Shown: positions 30,367 to 38,057 of the stretch, in pieces
Layout of the letters: the number at the start of each line of letters is the position of its first letter
Position numbering within the stretch: position 1 is the first letter of the stretch
DNA from: Scatomorpha sp964535405
GTDB taxonomy: Bacteria > Bacillota > Clostridia > Oscillospirales > Oscillospiraceae
DNA: 42,785 nucleotides
Assembly: GCA_964535405.1 (NCBI GenBank)
Contig: CAZHUG010000014.1
Span: 1-42,785 of the forward strand
Reading direction: 5' to 3'
The notes under the pieces: generated by a model
Seen by the model: the letters and a program-made list of their open reading frames with translations, nothing else
Told to the model about the DNA's origin: nothing
Databases searched by the model: none
Program-made: the position numbers and the translations under genes

Positions 30367-33048
30367 ATGAAACAATTAGTTGCAGGAATACTCGCACACG
30401 TGGACGCCGGAAAAACCACGCTGTCCGAGGCACTGCTTTTTCAAGGCGGCAGGCTCAAAAAACTCGGCCGCGTAGATCACCGCGACGCTTTTTTGGACAG
30501 CTTTGCCCTCGAGCGTGCGCGAGGCATCACCATATTTTCAAAGCAGGCAATCCTGACGCTGGATAATATGACGCTGACGCTGCTGGACACGCCCGGACAC
30601 GTTGACTTTTCAAGCGAGATGGAGCGCACGCTTCAGGTTCTGGACTACGCGATATTGGTGATCAGCGGCACGGACGGAATTCAGGCCCACACACGGACAG
30701 TGTGGCAGCTGTTGGAGAAATACAGCGTTCCCGTTTTCATATTCGTCAACAAAATGGATCTGGCGCACTGCGATAAAGCCCCTCTGCTTGAGGAGCTGCG
30801 CCGTGAGCTTGACGAGCACTGCGTCGACTTTGCACGGGACGGCGAGGCTACCGATTTTGAGGAGAGCATCGCCATGTGCGATGAGGCGGCTCTCAATAAA
30901 TATCTCGAGAGCGGCACGCTCGAGGATCACGATATCGCCGCTCTGATCGCCGCGCGCCGCCTGTTCCCCTGCTTCTTCGGCTCGGCGCTCAAGCTCGACG
31001 GAGTGGACAGGCTGCTATCCGCCCTTGAGCGGTACAGCACAGAGCCCAGCTATCCGGATGAGTTCGGCGCGAGGGTATTTAAAATCTCCCGCGATCCTCA
31101 GGGAAACAGACTCACCCACCTGAAGGTCACCGGCGGCGTCCTGAAAGTGAAGGCGGAGCTGGGCAATTACAGCGAAGGCTCCACCGGTGATAAAGTCAGC
31201 ATGGAAAAGGCCGATCAGCTCCGCATCTATTCCGGCGCAAAATTTGAAGCGGTGGATCAGGCCACCCCCGGCTGCATCTGCGCCGTCACGGGGCTGAGCC
31301 ATACATTTCCCGGGCAAGGCCTCGGTTTCGAGCAGGGCGGCGAGCCGCCTGTTTTGGAGCCGCTTGTAACCTATCGCCTCATCCTGCCGGACAATTGGCC
31401 CGCGCAACTTGCCCTGCCTCAGCTAAAGCAGCTTGAGGAGGAGGACCCGCAGCTGCACATCAGCTGGAACGAGCAGCTAAAGGAAATACAGGTCCAGCTC
31501 ATGGGCACTGTCCAGCTTGAAATTATAAAGGAGCTTATAAGCGAGCGCTTCGGCATGTCCGTTGACTTCGGTGAGGGCAGCATCCTGTACAGGGAGACAA
31601 TCGCGGGCGCTGTTGAGGGTGTAGGCCACTTCGAGCCTCTGCGGCACTATTCCGAGGTTCATCTTCTTTTAGAACCTCAGGAGCGCGGCAGCGGCCTTAG
31701 TTTTGCCTCGGCAGTCAGCCTGGATGAGCTGGATAAAAACTGGCAACGGCTTATTCTGACACATTTAGAGGAGAAAAAGCATCTCGGCGTCCTCACCGGC
31801 TCGCCCATCACCGATATGAAAATCACCCTGATCGCCGGACGCGCTCACCTCAAGCACACAGTGGGCGGCGATTTCAGAGAATCCACCTACCGCGCGCTGC
31901 GGCAGGGATTGATGCAGGCAGAGAGCATACTTTTAGAGCCGTGGTACAGCTTCCGGCTGGAGCTTCCCGCGCAGCAGCTCGGCCGCGCCATGTCTGACCT
32001 GCAGCGCATGTCCGCACGGGTAAACCCGCCCGAGCTCATTTCTGACGAGGCCGTACTCACAGGCAGTGTGCCCGTGAGCCAGCTTCAGGATTATGCCAGC
32101 GAGCTGAGCGCATACACTAAGGGCGCGGGCAGGCTTTTCTGCACACTCCACGGCTATGAGCCCTGCCATAATCAGGAGCAGATCGTCGAGCAAATGGCAT
32201 ACGAGCCCGAGCGTGATATTGAAAACACGCCCGACTCCGTTTTCTGCGCCCACGGCGCGGGCTTCACCGTCAAGTGGGACGAGGTGCGAAATTACATGCA
32301 CCTCGACAGCGGCTGGAGAGCGGACTCCCCCGCCCGTGAAGCCGAAAACGAGCCAGGCACGGCAAGCCCCGCGACCGGTGGGGGCTACGCCGCCATGCGC
32401 GCGATGGATGACGAGCTTATGGCGATATACGAGCGGACCTACGGCGCGGTGAAAACAGCTGACTTTAAGCGCAATGTGTCGGCGCGTGCACAGCGGAATA
32501 CAAGCCTGGACAGCCACCGTGCGGCCTCGCGCCCGATTGACAAACGACCGGAATATCTTCTGGTAGACGGCTATAATATCATCTTCGCCTGGGATGATCT
32601 AAAGGCGGTTGCCAGTGATAATCTGGACGCGGCGCGCCAGCTTCTGATCGATACGCTCGTAAACTATCAAAGCTACAAGAAAAATCATGTGATTCTGGTG
32701 TTTGACGCTTACAGGGTACCGCGCAATCTCGGCGAGGTCATTCCCTACCACGATATCCATATCGTTTACACCAAGGAGGCCGAAACAGCCGACAGCTACA
32801 TTGAAAAAGCCTCATACGAGCTTAGCAAGAACCACCGCGTTCGCGTTGCGACCTCGGACTATACCCAGCAGCTCATAATAATGGGTCACGGCGCACTGCG
32901 CTGCTCCGCCAGAGAGTTTCAGCAGGAGGTCGAGCAGGTGCTGGGACAGATTTCTGAGATTATCAGAAAAAGCAACAGCCGCGGCGAGCCGTATGTACTG
33001 GGCGACGCGCTGCGCAAGGCTCAAGAAGAAAATGAAGATGGCAAATAA
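30367..33048 (+). CDS. Ribosomal-protection-type GTPase (TetM/EF-G-like) fused to a Rae1/YacP-type NYN nuclease domain
   Basis: 893 residues. GTPase motifs: AHVDAGKTT at 10-18, RGITI at 52-56, DTPGH at 74-78 and NKMD at 128-131. Domains II to V follow, including LEPWYSFRLELP and DTPDSVFCAHG-like NTPDSVFCAHGAGF, as in the TetM family. After a variable linker (about 680-728) comes a Rae1/YacP domain from residue 729 (32551): LLVDGYNIIFAWDDL, NYQSYKKNHVILVFDAY, YTKEAETADSYIEK, VATSDYTQQ and GALRCSAREF. Rae1 of Bacillus subtilis cuts mRNA in the ribosomal A site, the very site the GTPase half would enter. The acidic residues D734, D780, D809 and D831 are present. Tetracycline resistance is possible but unproven. 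Confidence 0.92.
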   Translation: MKQLVAGILAHVDAGKTTLSEALLFQGGRLKKLGRVDHRDAFLDSFALERARGITIFSKQAILTLDNMTLTLLDTPGHVDFSSEMERTLQVLDYAILVISGTDGIQAHTRTVWQLLEKYSVPVFIFVNKMDLAHCDKAPLLEELRRELDEHCVDFARDGEATDFEESIAMCDEAALNKYLESGTLEDHDIAALIAARRLFPCFFGSALKLDGVDRLLSALERYSTEPSYPDEFGARVFKISRDPQGNRLTHLKVTGGVLKVKAELGNYSEGSTGDKVSMEKADQLRIYSGAKFEAVDQATPGCICAVTGLSHTFPGQGLGFEQGGEPPVLEPLVTYRLILPDNWPAQLALPQLKQLEEEDPQLHISWNEQLKEIQVQLMGTVQLEIIKELISERFGMSVDFGEGSILYRETIAGAVEGVGHFEPLRHYSEVHLLLEPQERGSGLSFASAVSLDELDKNWQRLILTHLEEKKHLGVLTGSPITDMKITLIAGRAHLKHTVGGDFRESTYRALRQGLMQAESILLEPWYSFRLELPAQQLGRAMSDLQRMSARVNPPELISDEAVLTGSVPVSQLQDYASELSAYTKGAGRLFCTLHGYEPCHNQEQIVEQMAYEPERDIENTPDSVFCAHGAGFTVKWDEVRNYMHLDSGWRADSPAREAENEPGTASPATGGGYAAMRAMDDELMAIYERTYGAVKTADFKRNVSARAQRNTSLDSHRAASRPIDKRPEYLLVDGYNIIFAWDDLKAVASDNLDAARQLLIDTLVNYQSYKKNHVILVFDAYRVPRNLGEVIPYHDIHIVYTKEAETADSYIEKASYELSKNHRVRVATSDYTQQLIIMGHGALRCSAREFQQEVEQVLGQISEIIRKSNSRGEPYVLGDALRKAQEENEDGK

Positions 33049-33091
33049 CAAGGGATGCTCACTAACGTGTGTGTAAGCATCCCTTGTTATT
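33044..33091. terminator. Terminator after the fusion gene
   Basis: AATAACAAGGGATGCT and its exact complement, 16-bp arms; the stop codon TAA at 33046-33048 is inside the left arm. Followed by TGTATTTTTG. Confidence 0.75.
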
Positions 33092-33113
33092 GTATTTTTG
33101 CCGCTCGCTGCAT

Positions 33114-33671
33114 CTAGCACAGAGAAAACTGTTTTATAATCCCTCTAGCCATATAGTCGGCCATTTTCAGTGCCTCTTTTTCAATCATGTCGTAAATTTT
33201 GATGTCCTCGGCATACTTGCCTGTGAGTCTCAGGACCGCTTCCTTCTCCGTCATCTGCAGATGACTGTAAAACAGCTGTTTCCACTCGGCCTCGCTCCAA
33301 AACTGATTTGTTTTGGCTAAAAACGCTGAGATTTCGTCCGCGTTGGCGTACCATTTCTTACGCGCCGCATCAGCCGCGGCTTTGTCGCCTTTTTTTGCGG
33401 CATTTACCAGATCCGCAGCAATCAAAAGGTGCTGGGTAAGTAGTTCCTTGAAGCAATTTGCGATTTTCTCACCATAACACTGTTTCAGTACATTGGCAAA
33501 ATCCGCAGGGTTTCTCAAAAGCCGTTTAGTCACGGCAGACTTATCACCCAGATCGGCTGCCGTGCTTATGATAAAAGCGCGGGTCCACTGGACATGCTGC
33601 TCCCAAAGCATTCGCAGCTCATTTCTCAGATTCACCTGACGCTGTGTGTATGAGCATCTTGATCGATTCAT
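33114..33671 (-). CDS. Conserved Firmicutes protein of unknown function
   Basis: 185 residues from ATG 33671, nine bases after AAGGAG; ATG 33692 would place that site inside the gene. Mostly helical, no signal peptide or membrane segment. It has the wording of a protein common in Clostridia and Bacilli: LRMLWEQHVQWTRAFIIS, then VTKRLLRNPADFANVL, and ADYMARGIIKQF at the end. I know no function for it. The conserved His, Trp and Arg in WEQHVQWTR may bind something; this is only a pattern remark. It converges with the fusion gene. Confidence 0.75.
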   Translation of the reverse strand: MNRSRCSYTQRQVNLRNELRMLWEQHVQWTRAFIISTAADLGDKSAVTKRLLRNPADFANVLKQCYGEKIANCFKELLTQHLLIAADLVNAAKKGDKAAADAARKKWYANADEISAFLAKTNQFWSEAEWKQLFYSHLQMTEKEAVLRLTGKYAEDIKIYDMIEKEALKMADYMARGIIKQFSLC

Positions 33672-33761
33672 ATTACGCATCTCCTTGCACAAAAGCTATA
33701 TCCCTCTCATTTTATGCAGGCTAAACGTATACGGACACAATTAAGGGCCAACACCCAAATT

Positions 33762-34268
33762 TCATTTCGCCGCGGGAATGATAATGATGTTGTGCTCTTT
33801 CTTTTTGGCGTAAGTGACGGTATGCGCTGTTCCCCCATTTTCCCGACCGTCATACACAGCTAAAAGGTGCTTTGCGTGATCTAGCATGTATCGATTTCTA
33901 TCAAGCACGCAAGTCGGCGTATAATGCCTGCTGACATAAATCACTTCATCACAGCTTGGCAAGAGGCTGAAATATCTCTCCCTCTGTGTATCTGACCAGC
34001 GGTTCGCCTGAGTCTCACATGGAAGCACGGCTATGAGCTCGAGCTCCGGATGTTCCTTTTTCAGCTCTAAAACAAGTTCGACTCCCCAGATATCCACACC
34101 CAAGGCCATGCCGGAATAGTAAGTCGTAACCCCAACTTCGATGAGTGCGATGACCTCTTTGCGCATTTCTTCTTTCAGCGCAATACAGTCCGGATGATTT
34201 TCGTTATATCCAAATGCAAAATGGGCTGGACGGTGTCCGGTAAACGCACAACTGTTTTCTATGTTCAT
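33762..34268 (-). CDS. SLOG-family protein, YpsA/DUF1273-like
   Basis: 168 residues from ATG 34268 (GTG 34277 also possible). FTGHRPAHFAFG at the N-terminus and YYSGMALGVDIWGVE near 59-73 are the DUF1273/SLOG nucleotide-binding marks. SLOG proteins bind nucleotides or their derivatives; the family includes YpsA and, more distantly, DprA-like and LOG proteins. It is divergent from the gene for a small ribbon-helix-helix protein, sharing a palindrome-rich 118-bp gap. The ligand is unknown. Confidence 0.85.
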   Translation of the reverse strand: MNIENSCAFTGHRPAHFAFGYNENHPDCIALKEEMRKEVIALIEVGVTTYYSGMALGVDIWGVELVLELKKEHPELELIAVLPCETQANRWSDTQRERYFSLLPSCDEVIYVSRHYTPTCVLDRNRYMLDHAKHLLAVYDGRENGGTAHTVTYAKKKEHNIIIIPAAK

Positions 34269-34336
34269 AAATTCCACACACCCTAATTAAAATTACTTAG
34301 ATATACTATATATCTATTTCCGCCATTATAGCACAT

Positions 34337-34370
34337 ATTGAATATAAAATAAACACATCATATATTCAAT
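34337..34370. promoter_or_regulatory. Inverted repeat in front of the RHH gene
   Basis: ATTGAATAT, 16 bases, ATATTCAAT. A second one, AGATATA-cta-TATATCT, lies nearby at about 34302-34318. Both are in the divergent gap between the SLOG gene and three small DNA-binding-protein genes and are candidate autoregulation sites. Confidence 0.4.
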
Positions 34371-34386
34371 TGTGGGGTGCGTTAAT

Positions 34387-34587
34387 TTGGCAATTAAAAG
34401 TGTATCCATCCGTATGGAGGAAGAAATGCTTAAAAAGATCGGGTATGTCGCGGAATATGAAGGACGATCCGTAAATAGTCATGTGCTGGTGCTGATCCGG
34501 GAAAGTATCAAGGAATTCGAGCGTACGCACGGAGAGTTTGATGGAACAATCCAGCCCGAAAACAACGTAAAACCAACGCGGAAATAG
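34387..34587 (+). CDS. Small ribbon-helix-helix (Arc-like) protein
   Basis: 66 residues from TTG 34387, eight bases after GGGG-TG; an upstream GTG (34372) is the alternative. SVSIRMEEEMLKKIGYVAEY followed by RSVNSHVLVLIRESIKEFE fits an Arc/MetJ fold: a short strand then two helices with the RSVNSHVL turn. It is the first of three small DNA-binding-protein genes on the same strand. Typical for repressors of plasmid or phage-like modules, but no toxin or phage gene lies beside it. Confidence 0.65.
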   Translation: MAIKSVSIRMEEEMLKKIGYVAEYEGRSVNSHVLVLIRESIKEFERTHGEFDGTIQPENNVKPTRK

Positions 34588-34625
34588 GCAGTGCATTTGA
34601 TGCGAGCGTAGGAAGAGTGATAGCT

Positions 34626-34889
34626 TTGAGTAATAATAGTGTGTTTAAGAACAGAGACCGATTTATTGAACTTGGTCTTACCATATCGGGACTGCGCAAG
34701 TTAAAGGGCATGTCACAAGAACAGCTCGCCGAAAAGGCAGGCATGAGCAGGTCGCATTTAAGCTCGATTGAAGCGCCTAATATTGCCCGTCCCTTTTCTA
34801 TAGAAATTTTATATAACATTGCAGATGCCCTGGATGTACGCGCTGGCGATCTATTAAACGCGACGTTTCCAGGCAGTGAAAAGCAATAA
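34626..34889 (+). CDS. XRE-family helix-turn-helix protein
   Basis: 87 residues from TTG 34626, eight bases after GGAAGAG (GTG 34617 would overlap that site). A complete HTH_3 domain: ISGLRKLKGMSQEQLAEKAG, then MSRSHLSSIEAP and LYNIADALDVRAGDLL. In the recognition helix region SSIEAPNIARPFS replaces the usual E-G or E-N turn. It follows the RHH gene by 38 bases and precedes a second XRE gene by 29. Confidence 0.8.
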   Translation: MSNNSVFKNRDRFIELGLTISGLRKLKGMSQEQLAEKAGMSRSHLSSIEAPNIARPFSIEILYNIADALDVRAGDLLNATFPGSEKQ

Positions 34890-34918
34890 TGGTGCAGAGG
34901 CAGGGAGAGTGATGCAAT

Positions 34919-35158
34919 TTGAAGCTTAACGAAGCCGTAAGCAAAAGACTCAGCGAGCTTTTGGCGGAGCGAAATATGACTCAATATCAATTGCACATTA
35001 CCAGCGGCGTGCATAAATCTACAATTAGCAATATTATTAACTGTACATATCCCTCGGTAACGCTGAGAGTTATTCATGAGATTTGTCAGGGGTTTGGCAT
35101 GGGCATAAATGATTTCTTTAATTCGGATCTTTTCAGCGAAAGCAATGTCGTGCCATAA
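34919..35158 (+). CDS. XRE-family helix-turn-helix protein, second
   Basis: 79 residues from TTG 34919, nine bases after GGGAGAG. Complete domain: LSELLAERNMTQYQLHITSG, then VHKSTISNIINCTYPSVTLR and IHEICQGFGMGINDFF. The sequence wording (STISNIIN, IHEICQGFGMGINDFF) is that of small Clostridia XRE proteins often found alone near mobile or regulatory islands. Its own leader repeats the GAGTGAT-n-TTG layout of the preceding gene. Confidence 0.82.
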   Translation: MKLNEAVSKRLSELLAERNMTQYQLHITSGVHKSTISNIINCTYPSVTLRVIHEICQGFGMGINDFFNSDLFSESNVVP

Positions 35159-35191
35159 ATAAAGCATGAAATATTTACTTTAAACAAACAA

Positions 35192-35224
35192 TCAGAGCAT
35201 CGCTTGATACCAGCGATGCTCTGA
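35192..35224. terminator. Bidirectional terminator between the XRE gene and purC
   Basis: TCAGAGCATCGCT, TGATACC loop, AGCGATGCTCTGA. Serves the two converging genes. Confidence 0.85.
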
Positions 35225-35238
35225 CTTTATTTTGCACT

Positions 35239-35925
35239 TCAGCCTATTTTATCGAGGATAAGCTTTGCGCAGTCGATCTGGTCGGGGATATTGCCATTTT
35301 CGTCCCGCACGCGCCAGATGTCGGGCGTTATCTCGTCGACGACATACATCTCTCCGCTCTCGTCATAGCCGATCTCGATCTTGAAATCGATCAGAGTGAG
35401 GTTCATTCCGGCAAGCTCGGCTCTGAGAACCTCGCCGACCTTCATGAGGATATCCAGGGCCTCGTCATACTGCTCCTGCGCGAGTATCCCCTTCATAAGG
35501 CACAGCCGCTCACTGATGGGCGGATCGCCCTGCACATCGTCCTTGAGCGTGACTTCATGATACGGGGGATCGAAGGGCATGCCGGAGTCCAGCGTGAACC
35601 TGCGGCACATGCTGCCTGCTGTGAAATAGCGCAGAACAAATTCCAGCGGCGGCACGGTGAGCTTTCTGACCTTCATCAGGCCTCTTTCAACATCAGCGCC
35701 CAGATAATGTGTCGGGATATTGTTTTTCTCCATCAACTCAAAAAAGTGACTGGAGACTTTCAGACCGACCTTTCCCTTGCCGTCAACGCTTCCGCCGACG
35801 GTGTTCGAGCCGGGATCAAATACGCCGTTCTCGCCGGTGGCATCGTCCTTGAAGAGCAGATACACCGCCCCGTCGCTCTCATCAACGAGCACATCCTTTG
35901 TCTTTCCGATATATAGATTCTGCAT
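35239..35925 (-). CDS. purC: Phosphoribosylaminoimidazole-succinocarboxamide synthase
   Basis: 228 residues, slightly short of the usual 235-240. It joins aspartate to CAIR in purine synthesis. Marks: YIGKTKDVL at the N-terminus (usual form YEGKAKKI), LEFVLRYFTAGSMCRRF near 96-112 (the R-N-x-A-GS region), LIDFKIEIGYD near 180-190 and DEITPDIWRVRD near 198-209. The IGKTKDV start and RYFTAGS are variants of the standard RNxAAGS. No other purine gene is beside it. RBS GAGGAACGAG lies before ATG 35925. Confidence 0.9.
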   Translation of the reverse strand: MQNLYIGKTKDVLVDESDGAVYLLFKDDATGENGVFDPGSNTVGGSVDGKGKVGLKVSSHFFELMEKNNIPTHYLGADVERGLMKVRKLTVPPLEFVLRYFTAGSMCRRFTLDSGMPFDPPYHEVTLKDDVQGDPPISERLCLMKGILAQEQYDEALDILMKVGEVLRAELAGMNLTLIDFKIEIGYDESGEMYVVDEITPDIWRVRDENGNIPDQIDCAKLILDKIG

Positions 35926-36020
35926 TCTCGTTCCTCTTTCAAATTGGTATTATCTATACATTTTATCATAAGGCGAAAAACTTGTCGATATCTAGCGCAA
36001 TCTTTTTTATAAGTTGCTCT

Positions 36021-37196
36021 CTAGCTGTTTAGCATTCTGCGGCTGACGAAGCAGTCAATATCCCTCGGAACCGGCTGTACGCCGTTTTGAAGGCCGTCCC
36101 TGTCGGTCGCAATGCGCGCGGCACAGCAGGCCTGAAGCGCCAGACCCAGATCCATGATTGATATGGGGTTGCCGTCGCCTGCCGCCAGATTTAAGGGATT
36201 TGCGTTTTCCAACAGGAAAATGTGCTTGTCCCCGTAGCGGAGCAGCTGTTTGCCACTGCCGACCTCCTCCACCGCATCTGCGGCCTCGCGCAGATCGTCA
36301 GTGTCGATCTCAAAGCCGAAATGTCCGGCATTGCAGACGATCGCGCCGGAGCGAAACTGCCTAATATGTTCTTTCCTGATAATATGGAAACGGCCAGTGG
36401 CAGTTATTATGACCTCCGCCTCCTGCATAAGCTTTTCCAAATCCTCACTCACGAGATGCCCGTCCACCTTCGCCTTGAGCAGATACACCGGATCGACGTC
36501 ATAGACGCTCGTGTGCGCACCCAGGGCACGAAATTTCTGCGCAATGCCGCTGCCGACCCAGCCGTATCCGATCACCAGAACCCGCCTGCCGCCTATGAGC
36601 AGGCTTGTCGAGCGCATGAACGCGTCAACCACCGACTGACCCACGCCGATTGCGTTCTCAAGCAGGCGCTTGAGCGGCGAGTCGTCGATGACTATTACCG
36701 GAAACTGTATATCCAGATCGGAATCGTCAATTAGAAGTCTGCCTGTGCGCGTCTCCTCGTTCGCGCCCAGCGGCGACCAGTCGCGCGCCTTTCTGCAATA
36801 TGCGAGTATGAGACTCGCGCCGTTATCTAAAAGCAGGTCGGGCTTCTGCTCCATCACCAGCTCAAGATACCCCTGATGCTCCTCAAGCGTATCCGCGCTC
36901 TTGGCCAGAACCGTGACTCTGGGATTGGTGGCGAGGAAGGCCGCCGTGTCCGGCTTCGTGGTTCCCAGACAGCCGACGAGGTAAACATGCTCCGCCCCGC
37001 CGGACAGGATTGCGTCAATCCAGTAAGCGGTTTTGGGCTCGACGTGCAAACAGATGGCAACGCTCAGCCCGCGAAAGGGCTGCTCTTTTGCATATGTCTC
37101 TTTGAGATGTGTGATGAGCGGCATCTGCTCTATAAACCAGCGCATTCTCTTTGCGCCTGCCTCTGCCAGCTCCGGAGCGTCAATTATAGAATTCAT
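36021..37196 (-). CDS. S-adenosylhomocysteine-hydrolase-like protein with altered active site
   Basis: 391 residues. The NAD-binding core VLVIGYGWVGSGIAQKFRAL near 207-226 and CNAGHFGFEID near 287-297 show the AdoHcyase family, as do CLHVEPKTAY (the His55 region of the human enzyme) and ANEETRTGR (the Glu156 region). Two usual active-site residues differ: the KSKFDN segment reads KRLLEN (Asp to Glu) and the EGHPS segment reads DGNPIS (His to Asn). The enzyme may act on another nucleoside thioether or be a regulator. It is divergent from a Crp/Fnr gene and separated from it by a perfect palindrome. No methionine-cycle gene is nearby. Confidence 0.82.
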   Translation of the reverse strand: MNSIIDAPELAEAGAKRMRWFIEQMPLITHLKETYAKEQPFRGLSVAICLHVEPKTAYWIDAILSGGAEHVYLVGCLGTTKPDTAAFLATNPRVTVLAKSADTLEEHQGYLELVMEQKPDLLLDNGASLILAYCRKARDWSPLGANEETRTGRLLIDDSDLDIQFPVIVIDDSPLKRLLENAIGVGQSVVDAFMRSTSLLIGGRRVLVIGYGWVGSGIAQKFRALGAHTSVYDVDPVYLLKAKVDGHLVSEDLEKLMQEAEVIITATGRFHIIRKEHIRQFRSGAIVCNAGHFGFEIDTDDLREAADAVEEVGSGKQLLRYGDKHIFLLENANPLNLAAGDGNPISIMDLGLALQACCAARIATDRDGLQNGVQPVPRDIDCFVSRRMLNS

Positions 37197-37227
37197 AGTT
37201 ATTTCCCTTCCAGCCTTAAATACTTGC

Positions 37228-37257
37228 TTGCCAAAATTATAGAATGCCTGTTATAAT
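37228..37257 (+). promoter_or_regulatory. Promoter of the crp/fnr-type gene
   Basis: TTGCCA (37228-37233), 18-base spacer, TATAAT (37252-37257). Confidence 0.6.
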
Positions 37258-37264
37258 AATTAGA

Positions 37265-37276
37265 GGACATATGTCC
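37265..37276. promoter_or_regulatory. Perfect palindrome at the transcription start
   Basis: GGACATATGTCC begins eight bases after the -10 box, where a bound protein would repress initiation. It may be a site for the Crp/Fnr-type protein itself, although its sequence is unlike the usual Crp half-site TGTGA or Fnr half-site TTGAT. Confidence 0.5.
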
Positions 37277-37316
37277 ATTAACTATGAGAAATACAGTCAG
37301 CACAGGAGGTGCGCAG

Positions 37317-37985
37317 ATGCAAATCCTGCAGGATGCGGACAGACTTCGAAGCTATGCCGCTCAGTATGACATGGAGGAGATCCTGACAGCGGAGGTTCGG
37401 GCCAATGCGCGGCTCGTTTGCCATGCGCAGGGCGAGATGATCATGGAGACCGGCGACGACATAAGCCAGATACTATTTCTGGTGGAGGGCACACTGCGTG
37501 TGTATTCCCTGTCCGAAAACGGCAAGCTGGGCATCGTAGCCCTTGCCAGACCGCCCCAGATGCTGGGTGATATCGAGTACATTCGGGGCGTCGGGGCACT
37601 GCACAGCGTTCGGGCGGAGACAGACGCGACGCTGATCGGCATACCTATAGCCGATGTGCAAAAATACCTATCGTCAAACATTTCGTTTTACCGCATGATC
37701 TGCAATAATCTGGTTGAAAAACTCTATCAAACCTCCGGCGAGTATTCGCGAGCCTTATTATACCCCGCGAAAAACCGCTTTGCCCGCTATCTGCTCGACC
37801 GCATGGACGAGGACAATCTCGTGCGCTTTAGCTCCGGCGAGGCGGCACAGAATCTGGGCATAACGGCAAGGCACATGAGCAGGCTCATATCCGCACTTGA
37901 GCGCGAGCAAATATTGTGCCGGCAAAAGCCAAAGACCCTGCGTATTCTAAGGCCCGAGTCACTTTTTGCTCTGAGTAATTTCTAA
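37317..37985 (+). CDS. Crp/Fnr-family transcriptional regulator
   Basis: 222 residues from ATG 37317, six bases after AGGAGGT, which decides against the upstream ATG. The cyclic-nucleotide-type barrel reads GEMIMETGDDISQILFLVEG near 38-57 and LARPPQMLGDIEYI, the latter lacking the RET-S cAMP contact. The C-terminal helix-turn-helix is EAAQNLGITARHMSRLISAL near 180-200. There are no N-terminal Cys residues for an FNR-type iron cluster, so it probably binds a small molecule. It is divergent from the AdoHcyase-like gene. Confidence 0.88.
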   Translation: MQILQDADRLRSYAAQYDMEEILTAEVRANARLVCHAQGEMIMETGDDISQILFLVEGTLRVYSLSENGKLGIVALARPPQMLGDIEYIRGVGALHSVRAETDATLIGIPIADVQKYLSSNISFYRMICNNLVEKLYQTSGEYSRALLYPAKNRFARYLLDRMDEDNLVRFSSGEAAQNLGITARHMSRLISALEREQILCRQKPKTLRILRPESLFALSNF

Positions 37986-38020
37986 GGAATTTTTTCAAAA
38001 CCCTGGCTGATGCCATAATA

Positions 38021-38050
38021 AACCGGGGCGGCCTGTAGGCCGCCCCGGTT
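38021..38050. terminator. Bidirectional terminator between crp/fnr and DUF4097 genes
   Basis: AACCGGGGCGGCC, a four-base loop, GGCCGCCCCGGTT, then TATATTATTA. A very stable GC stem seven bases from the neighbouring stop codon. Confidence 0.8.
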
Positions 38051-38057
38051 TATATTA

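Noticed and set aside
31933..32517. A 194-codon minus-strand open frame inside the GTPase-nuclease gene
   Set aside because: It is an antisense shadow of a conserved coding region and has no recognisable motif.
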